A stretch of 64,000 bases of DNA from Ralstonia mannitolilytica (GTDB lineage: Bacteria; Pseudomonadota; Gammaproteobacteria; Burkholderiales; Burkholderiaceae). Below, piece after piece: positions 16,663 to 24,985 of this stretch. Each line of letters opens with the position of its first letter. The stretch's first letter is position 1. A program made the translations under genes and the position numbers. The stretch covers positions 124,001 through 188,000 of the forward strand of contig NZ_CAJPVG010000003.1 of assembly GCF_905397375.1 (NCBI RefSeq), given 5' to 3'. The notes beneath the pieces were generated by a model that saw only the letters and a program-made list of their open reading frames with translations, had not been told where the DNA came from and did no database searches.

Positions 16663-17571
16663 TCAGTTCCCCTTGGTACCGTTCTTGGCCAGCTTGCCGA
16701 ACACCTTGCGGCGCACACCGGGAAGCACGAGCGCGATCACCACCAGCGCGGCGGTCACCATGTTCAGGTCCTGCGCCTGCAGGCCGATGAAATCACTGTT
16801 GAGCGCCAGCGCGATGAAGAAGCGATACAGGATCGCACCCACCACCACGGCCAGCGTGGTCAGCACCAGGCGGCGTGCCGGGAGCACGGTCTCGCCGATG
16901 ATGACGGCGGCCAGGCCGATCACGATCGTGCCGATCCCCATGGAGACATCGGCGCCGCCCTGCGTCTGCGCATACAGCGCGCCTGCAAGCGCCACGAGGG
17001 CGTTGGAAATGGCCATGCCCGCCAGCGTGGCCGCCCCGGTGGCGACACCCTGCGCGCGCGCCATGCGCGGGTTGGCGCCGGTCGCGCGCAGCGACAGGCC
17101 GATCTGCGTGGAGAAGAACCAGTCCACCAGCAGCTTGACGATCACCACGACCACGCCCAGCAGCACCGGGCGGAACACATAGTCGGGCATCCATTCGGGC
17201 TGCAGCAGCGAGAACACGGTCGGCTCGGAGATGAGCGGCACGTTTGGCTTGCCCATGATGCGCAGGTTGACCGAGTACAGCGCGATCATCATCAGGATGC
17301 TGGCGAGCAGATCCATGATCTTCAGGCGCACGTTGAGCCAGCCCGTGATGAACCCCGCCACGGCGCCGGCCAGCGTGCCGCCCAGCGTCGCCATGAACGG
17401 ATCGTGTCCGCCGGCGATGAGGGTGGCCGCCACCGCGCCGCCCATCGGGAAGCTGCCGTCAACGGTGAGGTCGGGGAAATTGAGGATGCGGAAGGAGATC
17501 AGCACCCCGAGCGCCACGAGGCTGAAGATCAGACCGATCTCCAGGGCGCCGAGCAATGAAAACAGTGACAT
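16663..17571 (-). CDS. ABC transporter permease, TrpY-like (COG4120)
   Basis: 302 residues from ATG 17571 (MSLFSLLGALEIGLIFSLVA). Eight or so hydrophobic segments; FRILNFPDLTVDGSFPMGGA near the N-terminus and RATGANPRMARAQGV in the coupling loop are characteristic of the permeases that resemble LivH/LivM and partner with COG2984 binding proteins. Some homologues (TrpXYZ) import tryptophan, others are unassigned. Lies between the binding-protein gene and the ATPase gene; 174 bases separate it from the upstream gene, so a processing or attenuation signal is possible there. Confidence 0.9.
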   Translation of the reverse strand: MSLFSLLGALEIGLIFSLVALGVLISFRILNFPDLTVDGSFPMGGAVAATLIAGGHDPFMATLGGTLAGAVAGFITGWLNVRLKIMDLLASILMMIALYSVNLRIMGKPNVPLISEPTVFSLLQPEWMPDYVFRPVLLGVVVVIVKLLVDWFFSTQIGLSLRATGANPRMARAQGVATGAATLAGMAISNALVALAGALYAQTQGGADVSMGIGTIVIGLAAVIIGETVLPARRLVLTTLAVVVGAILYRFFIALALNSDFIGLQAQDLNMVTAALVVIALVLPGVRRKVFGKLAKNGTKGN

Positions 17572-17745
17572 GGCAGAGGTGGGCGCGGTGGTTGGGTACC
17601 GGCCTGTAGGCAATGAACGGGGACGCTTGAGGGTAAAGCGCAGGCGCCCGAGCTTGATGCGGCGGATAGCCGCGTTCGGGCTCGGGCTGCCAGACCCGCG
17701 CCGGGACGGCTCCCTCGGGCGGAAGCCGACCCCGGCGCCTGCGCG

Positions 17746-18726
17746 TTACTTGATGACTTCCTTGGCGTCCTTCAGCAGGTCGGCCGTCAGCGTCGCGCCT
17801 TGCTGCTTCGCCGCCTTTTCGTTCACGAACAGTTCCAGGTCGGAGCTGCCGGCCGAGGCGATCGCGCCCGGCTTTTCGCCCTTCAGGATGCGCGCGACAA
17901 CCTTGCCGGTCTGCTGCCCGAGCTTGTAGTAGTTGATGCCCAGCGCTGCGATGGCGCCGCGCTTGACGCTGTCGGTATCGCCGGCCACCAGCGGGATCTT
18001 CGCTTCGTTGGCCACCTTCACCAGCGACTCATACGCCGACACCACGTTGTTGTCGGTGTTCGTGTAGATCACGTCGACCTTGCCGATCAGGTTCTTGGCC
18101 GCGGGGGCGATGTCCACGGTGCGCGGCGCAGCCGATTCCACCAGCGTCATGCCTTGCGCCAACAGCAGCTTCTTCAGCTCGGTGACCACCACGACCGAGT
18201 TGGCCTCGCCCGGGTTGTAGACCATGCCCACGCGCTTGGCATTCGGCACCACGCGCTTGATCAGGGCAATCTGCTTGTCCAGCGGCAGCTTGTCGGACAC
18301 GCCCGTCACGTTGGTGCCCGACGGCTCCCAGCTCTTCACCAGTTGTGCGGCCACCGGGTCCGTCACGCCCGAATAGACCACCGGGATGGTCTTCGTGGCA
18401 GCCACGACAGCCTGCGCCGACGGCGTGGCGATGGCGATGATGGCGTCCGGCTTGTCGCCGATGAACTTGCGGGCGATCTGCGCGGCGGTGGCGGTGCTGC
18501 CTTGCGCGCTCTGGTATTCCCACTTCAGGTTCTTGCCGGCGTCGAAGCCTTCGGCCTTGAGCTGCTCCTTGGCGCCGTCGCGGATGGCGTCGAGCGCCGG
18601 GTGCTCAACGATGGCGAGCACTTCGACCGTCTTGGTGGCCTGGGCCAGTGCCGGTGCGGCTTGCAGAAGCGCCATCGGGATGACGGCAAGCGCGGCAAGG
18701 CGGAAGGCGTGCTTGAGGCTGGACAT
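17746..18726 (-). CDS. ABC transporter substrate-binding protein, TrpX-like (COG2984)
   Basis: 326 residues from ATG 18726, preceded by an excellent AGGAGAT ribosome-binding site; the longer frame to 18807 lacks one. Signal peptide MSSLKHAFRLAALAVIPMAL with cleavage after ALA near residue 28. The mature part has VEVLAIVEHPALDAIRDGAK, AIATPSAQAVVAATKTIPVV and YSGVTDPVAAQLV, which identify the ABC_sub_bind (PF04392-type) family with its periplasmic-binding-protein type I fold. First gene of the three-gene operon. The bound ligand, possibly an aromatic amino acid, is inferred only from TrpX homologues. Confidence 0.92.
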   Translation of the reverse strand: MSSLKHAFRLAALAVIPMALLQAAPALAQATKTVEVLAIVEHPALDAIRDGAKEQLKAEGFDAGKNLKWEYQSAQGSTATAAQIARKFIGDKPDAIIAIATPSAQAVVAATKTIPVVYSGVTDPVAAQLVKSWEPSGTNVTGVSDKLPLDKQIALIKRVVPNAKRVGMVYNPGEANSVVVVTELKKLLLAQGMTLVESAAPRTVDIAPAAKNLIGKVDVIYTNTDNNVVSAYESLVKVANEAKIPLVAGDTDSVKRGAIAALGINYYKLGQQTGKVVARILKGEKPGAIASAGSSDLELFVNEKAAKQQGATLTADLLKDAKEVIK

Positions 18727-18969
18727 AAGGATCTCCTGTTTCCTTTTGGGTGGTTTCGCTCTGGTGCAGGGCGGGATAGGCCCGTGCTGGCGCGGTTGGT
18801 CTTTCAAAGACTATTGACTCTTGAATGCACCGAAGCAGTGCAATGCCGGCGCATGTGGGCGCACATTATCCGGCAAATCGCCATGCTTTTCAGCAAACAC
18901 TTCAAAAGAACATGGGGGGTGTCGGCGGGGGAGGACGGCGTGCAGCGCAGGCAGCGCCGCATCAAATCA

Positions 18970-18993
18970 AAAAGGGGCACGCGGCCCCCTTTT
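18970..18993 (-). terminator. Rho-independent terminator after the parvulin gene
   Basis: Read on the minus strand: stem AAAAGGGG/CCCCTTTT (18986-18993 with 18970-18977) around an 8-base loop, followed by TTTTTGATTT. It lies 25 bases beyond the stop codon of the peptidyl-prolyl isomerase gene. Confidence 0.8.
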
Positions 18994-19017
18994 CTGATTG
19001 CCCCAACGGGCCGCTGC

Positions 19018-19815
19018 TTACTGGATCTTTGCCTTGTCGCGCAGGTCCTTGAGCATGGCCTGGAACTTGGTGCGTTGCCAGTTCTGGTCGCCCATCATCA
19101 TCTCGAGCAGTTGCGGCTTGATCTCCTCGAACGACGGGATCTTGGCGTCGCGCGTGTCGTCCAGACGGATCACGTGCCAGCCGAACTGCGTCTTGACCGG
19201 CGTCTGGGTGATCTCACCCTTCTTCAGCGCCGTCAGGGCCGCCGAGAACTCCGGCACGTAGGTGCCCGGGTTCGCCCAGTCCAGGTCGCCGCCGTTGGCG
19301 CCCGATCCCTTGTCCTTCGATTGGGCCTTGGCGATGTCTTCAAACTTGGCGCCGGCCTTCAGCTTGGCGATGATGGCCTTCGCGTCGGCTTCCTTGTCCA
19401 CGAGGATGTGGTGCGCGTGGTATTCCTTGCCGTTGCCGAATTGCGACTTGATCTTGTCGTATTGCTTGCGCAGTTCTTCCTCGGTGGCGGGGCTGTTCTT
19501 GACGTAGTCTTCGAACTCGGCTGCCACCAGCACGTTCAGTCGCGCCTGCGTCAGTTGTTCCTGCACGTCCTCGCGCTGCAGCAGGCCCCGCTTGAGCGCA
19601 TCCTGCTCGAGCAGTTCGCGGTCAATCAGCATCTCGCGGGCGCGGTTGCGCAGCTCCGGCGATTCGGGCTGGCCCGACTTCTTGATCAGCGCGTCCACCT
19701 TGGCGCTCGGGATGGCTTTGCCGTTGACCACGGCGGCGTTCTGGGCCATGGCGGGAACAACGGTCGCGGCAAGGGCAACAGCCAGCAGGCTGGCGGTGAG
19801 GCTGGAAATCTTCAT
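19018..19815 (-). CDS. Periplasmic peptidyl-prolyl cis-trans isomerase, parvulin (PpiC/SurA) type
   Basis: 265 residues from ATG 19815. Signal peptide MKISSLTASLLAVALAATVV with cleavage after AMA near residue 21. The N-terminal SurA-like helical chaperone region (about 25-135) leads into a rotamase domain (about 140-235) containing YHAHHILVD, the GGDLDW loop and FGWHVIRLDD, all hallmarks of parvulins. It probably assists folding of exported outer-membrane proteins in the periplasm. Last gene of the msrB-yciB-bolA-ppiC run on the minus strand, with its own terminator downstream. Homologues in Burkholderiaceae keep the same neighbourhood. Confidence 0.93.
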   Translation of the reverse strand: MKISSLTASLLAVALAATVVPAMAQNAAVVNGKAIPSAKVDALIKKSGQPESPELRNRAREMLIDRELLEQDALKRGLLQREDVQEQLTQARLNVLVAAEFEDYVKNSPATEEELRKQYDKIKSQFGNGKEYHAHHILVDKEADAKAIIAKLKAGAKFEDIAKAQSKDKGSGANGGDLDWANPGTYVPEFSAALTALKKGEITQTPVKTQFGWHVIRLDDTRDAKIPSFEEIKPQLLEMMMGDQNWQRTKFQAMLKDLRDKAKIQ

Positions 19816-19838
19816 GGGATTGCGTTCGAGGGAAGGAC

Positions 19839-20111
19839 TCAGACGTTTTCTTCGGGTGTGACCGCACGGATCGCCAAGGCATGGATGGCGGCCGGCCACA
19901 GCGTGCGCAGCGCATCATACACCATGCGATGGCGGGCAACGCGGCTCTTGCCGGCAAAGGCCTGGCTGACGATATCGACGTTGTAGTGCCCGCCGCCGGA
20001 AGCCGCGCCGGCATGGCCTGCGTGCCTGGCGCTGTCGTCTTCAACGACGAGGTGGATGGGCTGGAAGGCCTCGCGCAGGAGGCGTTCGATTTCGCGTGGA
20101 TCGGCAGCCAT
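19839..20111 (-). CDS. BolA family protein
   Basis: 90 residues. ATG 20111 overlaps the last base of the yciB stop codon (TGATG), which fixes the start; the longer frame to 20570 is a shadow. The BolA fold is visible as an N-terminal helix (REIERLLREAF), a central VVEDDSARHAGHAG with the conserved His, HYNVDIVSQAFAGKSRVARHRMV and an Ala/Ile-rich C-terminal helix (HALAIRAVTP). BolA proteins bind glutaredoxins with iron-sulfur clusters and influence cell-wall and stress genes. Translationally coupled to yciB and 23 bases upstream of the parvulin gene. Confidence 0.92.
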   Translation of the reverse strand: MAADPREIERLLREAFQPIHLVVEDDSARHAGHAGAASGGGHYNVDIVSQAFAGKSRVARHRMVYDALRTLWPAAIHALAIRAVTPEENV

Positions 20112-20683
20112 CAGCGGTCGTCCCGGATGTTGGAATCGTTGGCCGCGCCGGCCGGGCGTTCCTGCATGTGGCGCGCCAGCCAGACGCTCTGTACGAGGAT
20201 GAAGACCACCATCAGGCCCATCGAACCGAACAGCTTGAAATTGACCCAGACGTCGGTGTCGAAGTTGTAGGCCACGTACAGGTTCAGGCAACCCATGGCG
20301 AGGAAGAACAGCGCCCAGACCAGGTTCAGCCGGCCCCACATCGCCTCGGGCAGCGAGACCTGCTGCTCCATCATGGCGCGGATGAGGTTCTTGCGGACGA
20401 ACACCGCGCTGCCCAGCAGAACGACGCCAAACAGCCAGTACAGCACCGTCGGCTTCCATTTGATGAAGGTGTCGTTGTGGAAGACGAGCGTTGCACCGCC
20501 AAACACGCCAATGATGAGCAGCGACAGCCACTGCATGGCGTCGACCTTGCGGTGCCTGAACCACACCCACGCGATCTGCAGGACGGTGGCGACCATCGCG
20601 ACGGTGGTCGCCACATAAATGCCGGCCACCTTGAAGGCAGCAAAAAAGAGGATGACCGGGAACAGATCGAACAGGAATTTCAT
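20111..20683 (-). CDS. yciB: Inner-membrane septation protein A (YciB/IspZ)
   Basis: 190 residues, the usual length is about 180. Starts MKFLFDLFPVILFFAAFKVA, the invariant YciB opening, and has about five to six membrane segments. WKPTVLYWLFGVVLLGS and WGRLNLVWALFFLAMGCLNLYVA are conserved family blocks. YciB acts in envelope integrity and interacts with cell-division and elongation proteins in enterobacteria; the mechanism is not settled. Sits between msrB (26 bases) and the bolA-like gene (one-base overlap), as in related Burkholderiaceae. Confidence 0.95.
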   Translation of the reverse strand: MKFLFDLFPVILFFAAFKVAGIYVATTVAMVATVLQIAWVWFRHRKVDAMQWLSLLIIGVFGGATLVFHNDTFIKWKPTVLYWLFGVVLLGSAVFVRKNLIRAMMEQQVSLPEAMWGRLNLVWALFFLAMGCLNLYVAYNFDTDVWVNFKLFGSMGLMVVFILVQSVWLARHMQERPAGAANDSNIRDDR

Positions 20684-20708
20684 GCAGGACGCACTTGCGG
20701 CGGAAAGA

Positions 20709-21095
20709 TCAAGCCTTGAAGTTTAGCGCAGCCGAGTTGATGCAATACCGCAGGCCGGTCGGCGCAGGGCCGTCCTCGAACACATGGCCCAGGTGCGCGC
20801 CGCAGTTCTTGCACTGCACCTCGATGCGCACCATGCCGTGCGAGTAATCGGTCTTCTCGGCGATCACCTCGCCGTTGATGGGCTGGAAATAGCTCGGCCA
20901 GCCGCAGCCGGCGTCGAACTTGGTCGACGATTCAAAGAGCGGCGTGCCGCAGCACACGCAGTTGTAGACCCCGCGGTCCCAGTGGTTCCAGTACTTGCCG
21001 GTGAAGGGGCGTTCGGTGGCGGCTTCGCGGGTGACGCGGTATTCGATGTCGGAGAGCTGGTCGCGCCATTCGGCGTCGGTCTTCTTGACGGTCAT
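20709..21095 (-). CDS. msrB: Peptide-methionine (R)-S-oxide reductase MsrB
   Basis: 128 residues, cytoplasmic because no signal peptide is seen. Two zinc CxxC motifs (CVCC and CKNC), the conserved CGWPSYF and AHLGHVF blocks, and the catalytic Cys in RYCINSAAL near the C-terminus. It reduces the R epimer of methionine sulfoxide with thioredoxin. The upstream resolving Cys region is less clear. Probable first gene of the msrB-yciB-bolA-ppiC run. Confidence 0.97.
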   Translation of the reverse strand: MTVKKTDAEWRDQLSDIEYRVTREAATERPFTGKYWNHWDRGVYNCVCCGTPLFESSTKFDAGCGWPSYFQPINGEVIAEKTDYSHGMVRIEVQCKNCGAHLGHVFEDGPAPTGLRYCINSAALNFKA

Positions 21096-21207
21096 GGTGA
21101 TGAGACTCCTGGTTGGTATTGCCGGCGGCCTCGTGGGCGGCCGGTGTGCGTTTGTCGTGCGCGGGCGGCGATCCTGACAGGCGCGGATTAGAGCATGGCC
21201 TCGCGCA

Positions 21208-22791
21208 TCACGACGAGCAGCTCACCTCCAGCGACGAGGCCCAGTCCGGCGCCGGCTGCGCGTAGTGCTCGAACCCGGGATGCTCGTCGAACGGCCGGGC
21301 CAGCACGGCGCGCAGGTTCTCGACTTCGGAGAAATCCCTCTCCTTGGCGCGGCGGATGGCGATCTCGGCCAGGTGGTTGCGCAGCACGTATTTCGGGTTG
21401 ACGCGGCGCATGGCGGCCGCGCGCTCGTCGTCGGATTGCGGCTCGGCCTGCAGGCGCTGTCGATAGGCCGCCAGCCACACGTCGGCGGCCGCGCGGTCGA
21501 AGAAATAGTCGCGCACGGTGCGCGCTTCGGCGGTGGCCGGCGTGTCGTCACGGCGCACCTGAGCAAGGTGGCGGAAGAACAGCGTGTAGTCGGTGCGCTG
21601 GTTGTGCAGCAGTTTGAAGAGGTCGCCGAAGAGCGTTTCGTCTTCGTCGTGCGCGGTCGTCAGGCCGAGCTTGGCGCGATAGCGCGCGTAGAACGCGGCG
21701 CTATAGACGTCGCGATAGGTCAGCAGCACGTTCTGCGCTGCATCGATGGCGGGCTGGGCCTGCGCTTCATCGGTCAAGTCGACGAAACGGGCGGGATCGT
21801 CGCCGAACAGCGGCAGCAGCGCCTGGGCGAGGCAGAAGAGGTTCCAGTAGCCGATCTGCGGCTGCTGGGCGTAGGCGTAGCGGCCGCCGGTGTCGGAGTG
21901 GTTGCAGATGTGGTTGGCGTTGAAGCCGTCCAGGAAGCCGAACGGGCCGTAATCGAGCGTGAGGCCGAGGATCGACATGTTGTCGGTGTTCATCACGCCG
22001 TGGCAGAAGCCGACGGCCTGCCAGTCGGCCATGAGTTCAGCGGTGCGGCGGGCGACTTCGCGCAGCAGCGCGAGGTAGGGCTGGGGCTCGGCGCGGCAGG
22101 TGCGGTAGAAGCGGTCGATGACGTAATCGGCGAGGGCGCGCAGCTGGGGCAGTTGCTCGCTGGCGGCAAAGTGCTCGAAGTGGCCGAAGCGCACGAACGA
22201 CGGCGCCAGGCGCGTCACGACGGCGGCGGTCTCGATCTCTTCGCGGCGCACGGGGGCGTCGGTGCCCGTTACACACAAGGCGCGTGTGGTCGGGATGCCG
22301 AGGCCGGCCATGGCTTCAGAGCAAAGAAATTCGCGGATGGACGAGCGCAGCACGGCGCGCCCGTCGCCCATGCGCGAATACGGCGTGCGGCCGGCGCCCT
22401 TGAGTTGCACTTCGCACGGGCCGTCCGCGGTTTGCAGTTCGGCCAGCAGCAGCGCGCGGCCATCCCCCAATTGGCCGGCCCACACGCCGAACTGGTGACC
22501 CGAATAGACGGTGGCGAGCGGATCGCTCCACGCGGCGACGGCGTTGCCGCTGAAGACGGCCAGCCCGGCCGGCGTATCCAGCGCCTCGCGGGTAAGGCCC
22601 AGGGGCGCCGCGGCCTCGGGGGAAAAACCCACGAGGTAGGGCGCCCACGTTGCCGGCATGGGCATAGGCGGCAAGCGCGTCAGGAAACGCTCGCCCAGCG
22701 CGGAGAAGCCGGGGGCTGCCGCGGGCCGGCCGGGCCAGTCGAAGGCGCTCGCAAGGGAATCGTCAGGCAGAACGGCAGGGGAGGCGGACAT
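21208..22791 (-). CDS. selO: Protein adenylyltransferase SelO (YdiU family)
   Basis: 527 residues from ATG 22791; a GTG seven codons upstream (22812) is an alternative with no better ribosome-binding site. A pseudokinase fold that transfers AMP from ATP to Ser, Thr or Tyr of redox proteins. Visible family blocks are YSGHQFGVWAGQLGDGRA, VQLKGAGRTPYSRMGDGRA (nucleotide-binding Lys), SSIREFLCSEAMAGLGIPTT and GVMNTDNMSILG followed by DYGPFGFLDGF (metal-binding Asn and Asp). The C-terminus is VSCSS: the antepenultimate Cys corresponds to the position that is selenocysteine in eukaryotic SelO and a redox-regulatory Cys in E. coli. Next to msrB, consistent with an oxidative-stress role. Confidence 0.96.
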   Translation of the reverse strand: MSASPAVLPDDSLASAFDWPGRPAAAPGFSALGERFLTRLPPMPMPATWAPYLVGFSPEAAAPLGLTREALDTPAGLAVFSGNAVAAWSDPLATVYSGHQFGVWAGQLGDGRALLLAELQTADGPCEVQLKGAGRTPYSRMGDGRAVLRSSIREFLCSEAMAGLGIPTTRALCVTGTDAPVRREEIETAAVVTRLAPSFVRFGHFEHFAASEQLPQLRALADYVIDRFYRTCRAEPQPYLALLREVARRTAELMADWQAVGFCHGVMNTDNMSILGLTLDYGPFGFLDGFNANHICNHSDTGGRYAYAQQPQIGYWNLFCLAQALLPLFGDDPARFVDLTDEAQAQPAIDAAQNVLLTYRDVYSAAFYARYRAKLGLTTAHDEDETLFGDLFKLLHNQRTDYTLFFRHLAQVRRDDTPATAEARTVRDYFFDRAAADVWLAAYRQRLQAEPQSDDERAAAMRRVNPKYVLRNHLAEIAIRRAKERDFSEVENLRAVLARPFDEHPGFEHYAQPAPDWASSLEVSCSS

Positions 22792-23122
22792 AGGGCGGGG
22801 ATCGATTAGCACAGGAGACGGCGCAAAAACAGTGCCGAATGGTCAAATCCTGGGCCTGTTGAAGTGCGGAAAAAGGCGCTCAGCGTAGGGGAAAACGCCA
22901 TGTTGAGACGCAGCAACGCTATCGCGTATTGTACTTGCCAGTAAAGAAAGCTGCAGCCTGCGAAGCCTTGCACTACAACGGTTCGCAGAGTTTTTCAGAT
23001 GGCCGGGTAAACATGGGGGCCGATGTGGCAGCGCACAACAATATCCCGTTGACGCGCTAGACGATCACGGGAACAATCGGCCAAAAAATAGAACGGTTGT
23101 TCAGTTTTTTCTAGGAGACACC
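22792..23122. other. Divergent promoter region between selO and the acyl-CoA ligase gene
   Basis: 330 bases without a gene. Promoters for both divergent genes must lie here. Near the acyl-CoA ligase, GAACAA (23071-23076) and TTGTTC (23097-23102) form an inverted repeat, and a tighter GAAC-N4-GTTC palindrome covers 23091-23102; a TetR-family fatty-acid regulator would be a reasonable binder, which is inference. The ribosome-binding site for the ligase is TAGGAGA just before 23123. Confidence 0.4.
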
Positions 23123-24754
23123 ATGGCCCTGATGGGACAAATGATGAGCACCCCTTTGCTCATCTCGACCATCATCGAACATGCAGCGCGCAATTCCGGT
23201 TCGACTGAAGTCGTGTCGCGCCGTGTCGAGGGCGATATCCATCGCACCACGTACCGGCAAGTGCGAGACCGTTCCAAGCAACTGGCAAATGCGCTGGCCG
23301 CGCTGGGCGTGCAGCCTGGCGAGCGCATCGGCACGCTGGCCTGGAACGGCTACCGTCACCTTGAAATCTATTACGGCGTGTCTGGCTCGGGGTCGGTGTG
23401 CCACACCATCAACCCGCGGCTGTTTCCGGACCAGATCGCCTACATCATCAACCACGCAGACGACCAGTACGTCTTCTTCGACCTGACCTTCGTGCCGCTG
23501 GTCGAAGGCCTCGCACCGCATTGCCCGAACGTCAAAGGCTGGGTGGCGATGACCGATCGCGCCCACATGCCGGCGTCGTCCAGCGTGCCCATGCTCTGCT
23601 ACGAAGAGCTGCTCGATGCGCAGAGCGCCGACTACACCTGGCCGCAGTTCGACGAGAACACCGCGTCCAGCCTCTGCTACACGTCGGGCACGACGGGCAA
23701 CCCCAAGGGAGCGCTGTATTCGCATCGCTCCACGGTGCTGCATTCGTATGCGTCGGCCATGCCCGATGCGCTGGGGTGCTCGGCGCAGGACGTGATCCTG
23801 CCGGTGGTGCCGATGTTCCACGTCAATGCATGGGGACTGCCGTATTCGGTGCCGCTGGTGGGCGCCAAGCTGGTCTTTCCGGGGCCGAAGCTGGACGGCG
23901 CCTCGCTGTACGACCTCTTCGAGCAGGAGAAGGTGACCTTCTCCGCAGGCGTGCCGACGGTGTGGCTCGGCCTGCTGCAGCACGTGCAGGCGAACAACCT
24001 GAAGTTCTCGACCTTCCGCAAGACGGTGATCGGCGGATCGGCCGCGCCGCCGGCCATGATCCGCACGCTCAAGGCGCTGGGCGTGGAGACGATCCACGCG
24101 TGGGGCATGACCGAGATGTCGCCGCTAGGCACCACGTGCAAGCTGATGAGCAAGCATGCCGACCTGCCCGATGAGGCCAAGCAGCAGGTGCTGGAGCGCC
24201 AGGGCCGCGCCATCTACGGCGTCGAGATGAAGATCGTCGATGCCGAGGGCCGCGAGCTGCCGTGGGACGGCAAGGCCTTCGGCGATCTCTATGTCCGTGG
24301 CCCGTGGACGATCCAGAGCTACTACCGCAACGACGTGTCGCCGCTCGTGGACGGCTGGTTCCCGACCGGCGACGTCGCCAACATCGACGCCGACGGCTAC
24401 ATGCAGATCACCGATCGCAGCAAGGACGTGATCAAGTCCGGCGGCGAGTGGATCTCGTCCATCGATGTGGAGAACGTAGCCGCTGCCCACCCCGCCGTAC
24501 ACATGGCGGCGTGCATTGCCTGTCATCACCCGAAGTGGGACGAGCGCCCGCTGCTGGTGGTGATGAAGAAGCCCGGCGTCGAGCTCACGCGGGAAGACAT
24601 GCTGAAGTTCTTCGAGGGCAAGGTCGCGAAGTGGTGGATTCCGGACGACGTGGTGTTCGTCACCGAGATCCCGCTGACGGCCACCGGCAAGATGCAGAAA
24701 CTCAAGCTGCGCGAGCAGTTCAAGGACTACCAGCTCCCGGCCGCGCAGGCGTAG
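23123..24754 (+). CDS. Acyl-CoA synthetase (medium/long-chain fatty acid or methylthiopropionate type)
   Basis: 543 residues of the ANL adenylate-forming superfamily. P-loop motif LCYTSGTTGNPKGALYSH, the A5 region AWGMTEMSPLGT, the A7 motif GWFPTGDVANIDADGY and the hinge ITDRSKDVIKSGGEWIS, with the catalytic Lys in the ATGKMQKLKLR C-terminal segment. It activates a carboxylic acid with ATP and joins it to CoA. The sequence is closest in style to AlkK/DmdB-type ligases (medium-chain acids or 3-methylthiopropionate). ATG 23123 follows AGGAGA. It precedes a branched-chain-amino-acid-type ABC importer in the same direction by about 230 bases, so the importer may supply its acid substrate; this is inference. 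Confidence 0.92.
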   Translation: MALMGQMMSTPLLISTIIEHAARNSGSTEVVSRRVEGDIHRTTYRQVRDRSKQLANALAALGVQPGERIGTLAWNGYRHLEIYYGVSGSGSVCHTINPRLFPDQIAYIINHADDQYVFFDLTFVPLVEGLAPHCPNVKGWVAMTDRAHMPASSSVPMLCYEELLDAQSADYTWPQFDENTASSLCYTSGTTGNPKGALYSHRSTVLHSYASAMPDALGCSAQDVILPVVPMFHVNAWGLPYSVPLVGAKLVFPGPKLDGASLYDLFEQEKVTFSAGVPTVWLGLLQHVQANNLKFSTFRKTVIGGSAAPPAMIRTLKALGVETIHAWGMTEMSPLGTTCKLMSKHADLPDEAKQQVLERQGRAIYGVEMKIVDAEGRELPWDGKAFGDLYVRGPWTIQSYYRNDVSPLVDGWFPTGDVANIDADGYMQITDRSKDVIKSGGEWISSIDVENVAAAHPAVHMAACIACHHPKWDERPLLVVMKKPGVELTREDMLKFFEGKVAKWWIPDDVVFVTEIPLTATGKMQKLKLREQFKDYQLPAAQA

Positions 24755-24985
24755 GACCGACACACAACAAACAGAAACCGCCGCCCGTGCACCGGCACCC
24801 TGCCGGGCAACGAGGACGGCGGACGCAAGACAACCGGATCAGGGCCGGCCGCCGCGCGTTCGCGATGACGATGCAGCGGGATGAAGCCCGGACGCGTTGC
24901 AACCTGGAGACGCAAGCAGCCGCATGTCAGCTCTGACAGGCGGAGAGTGACTCGCCGGCGCCTCCACCACATGAAGGAGACACGC

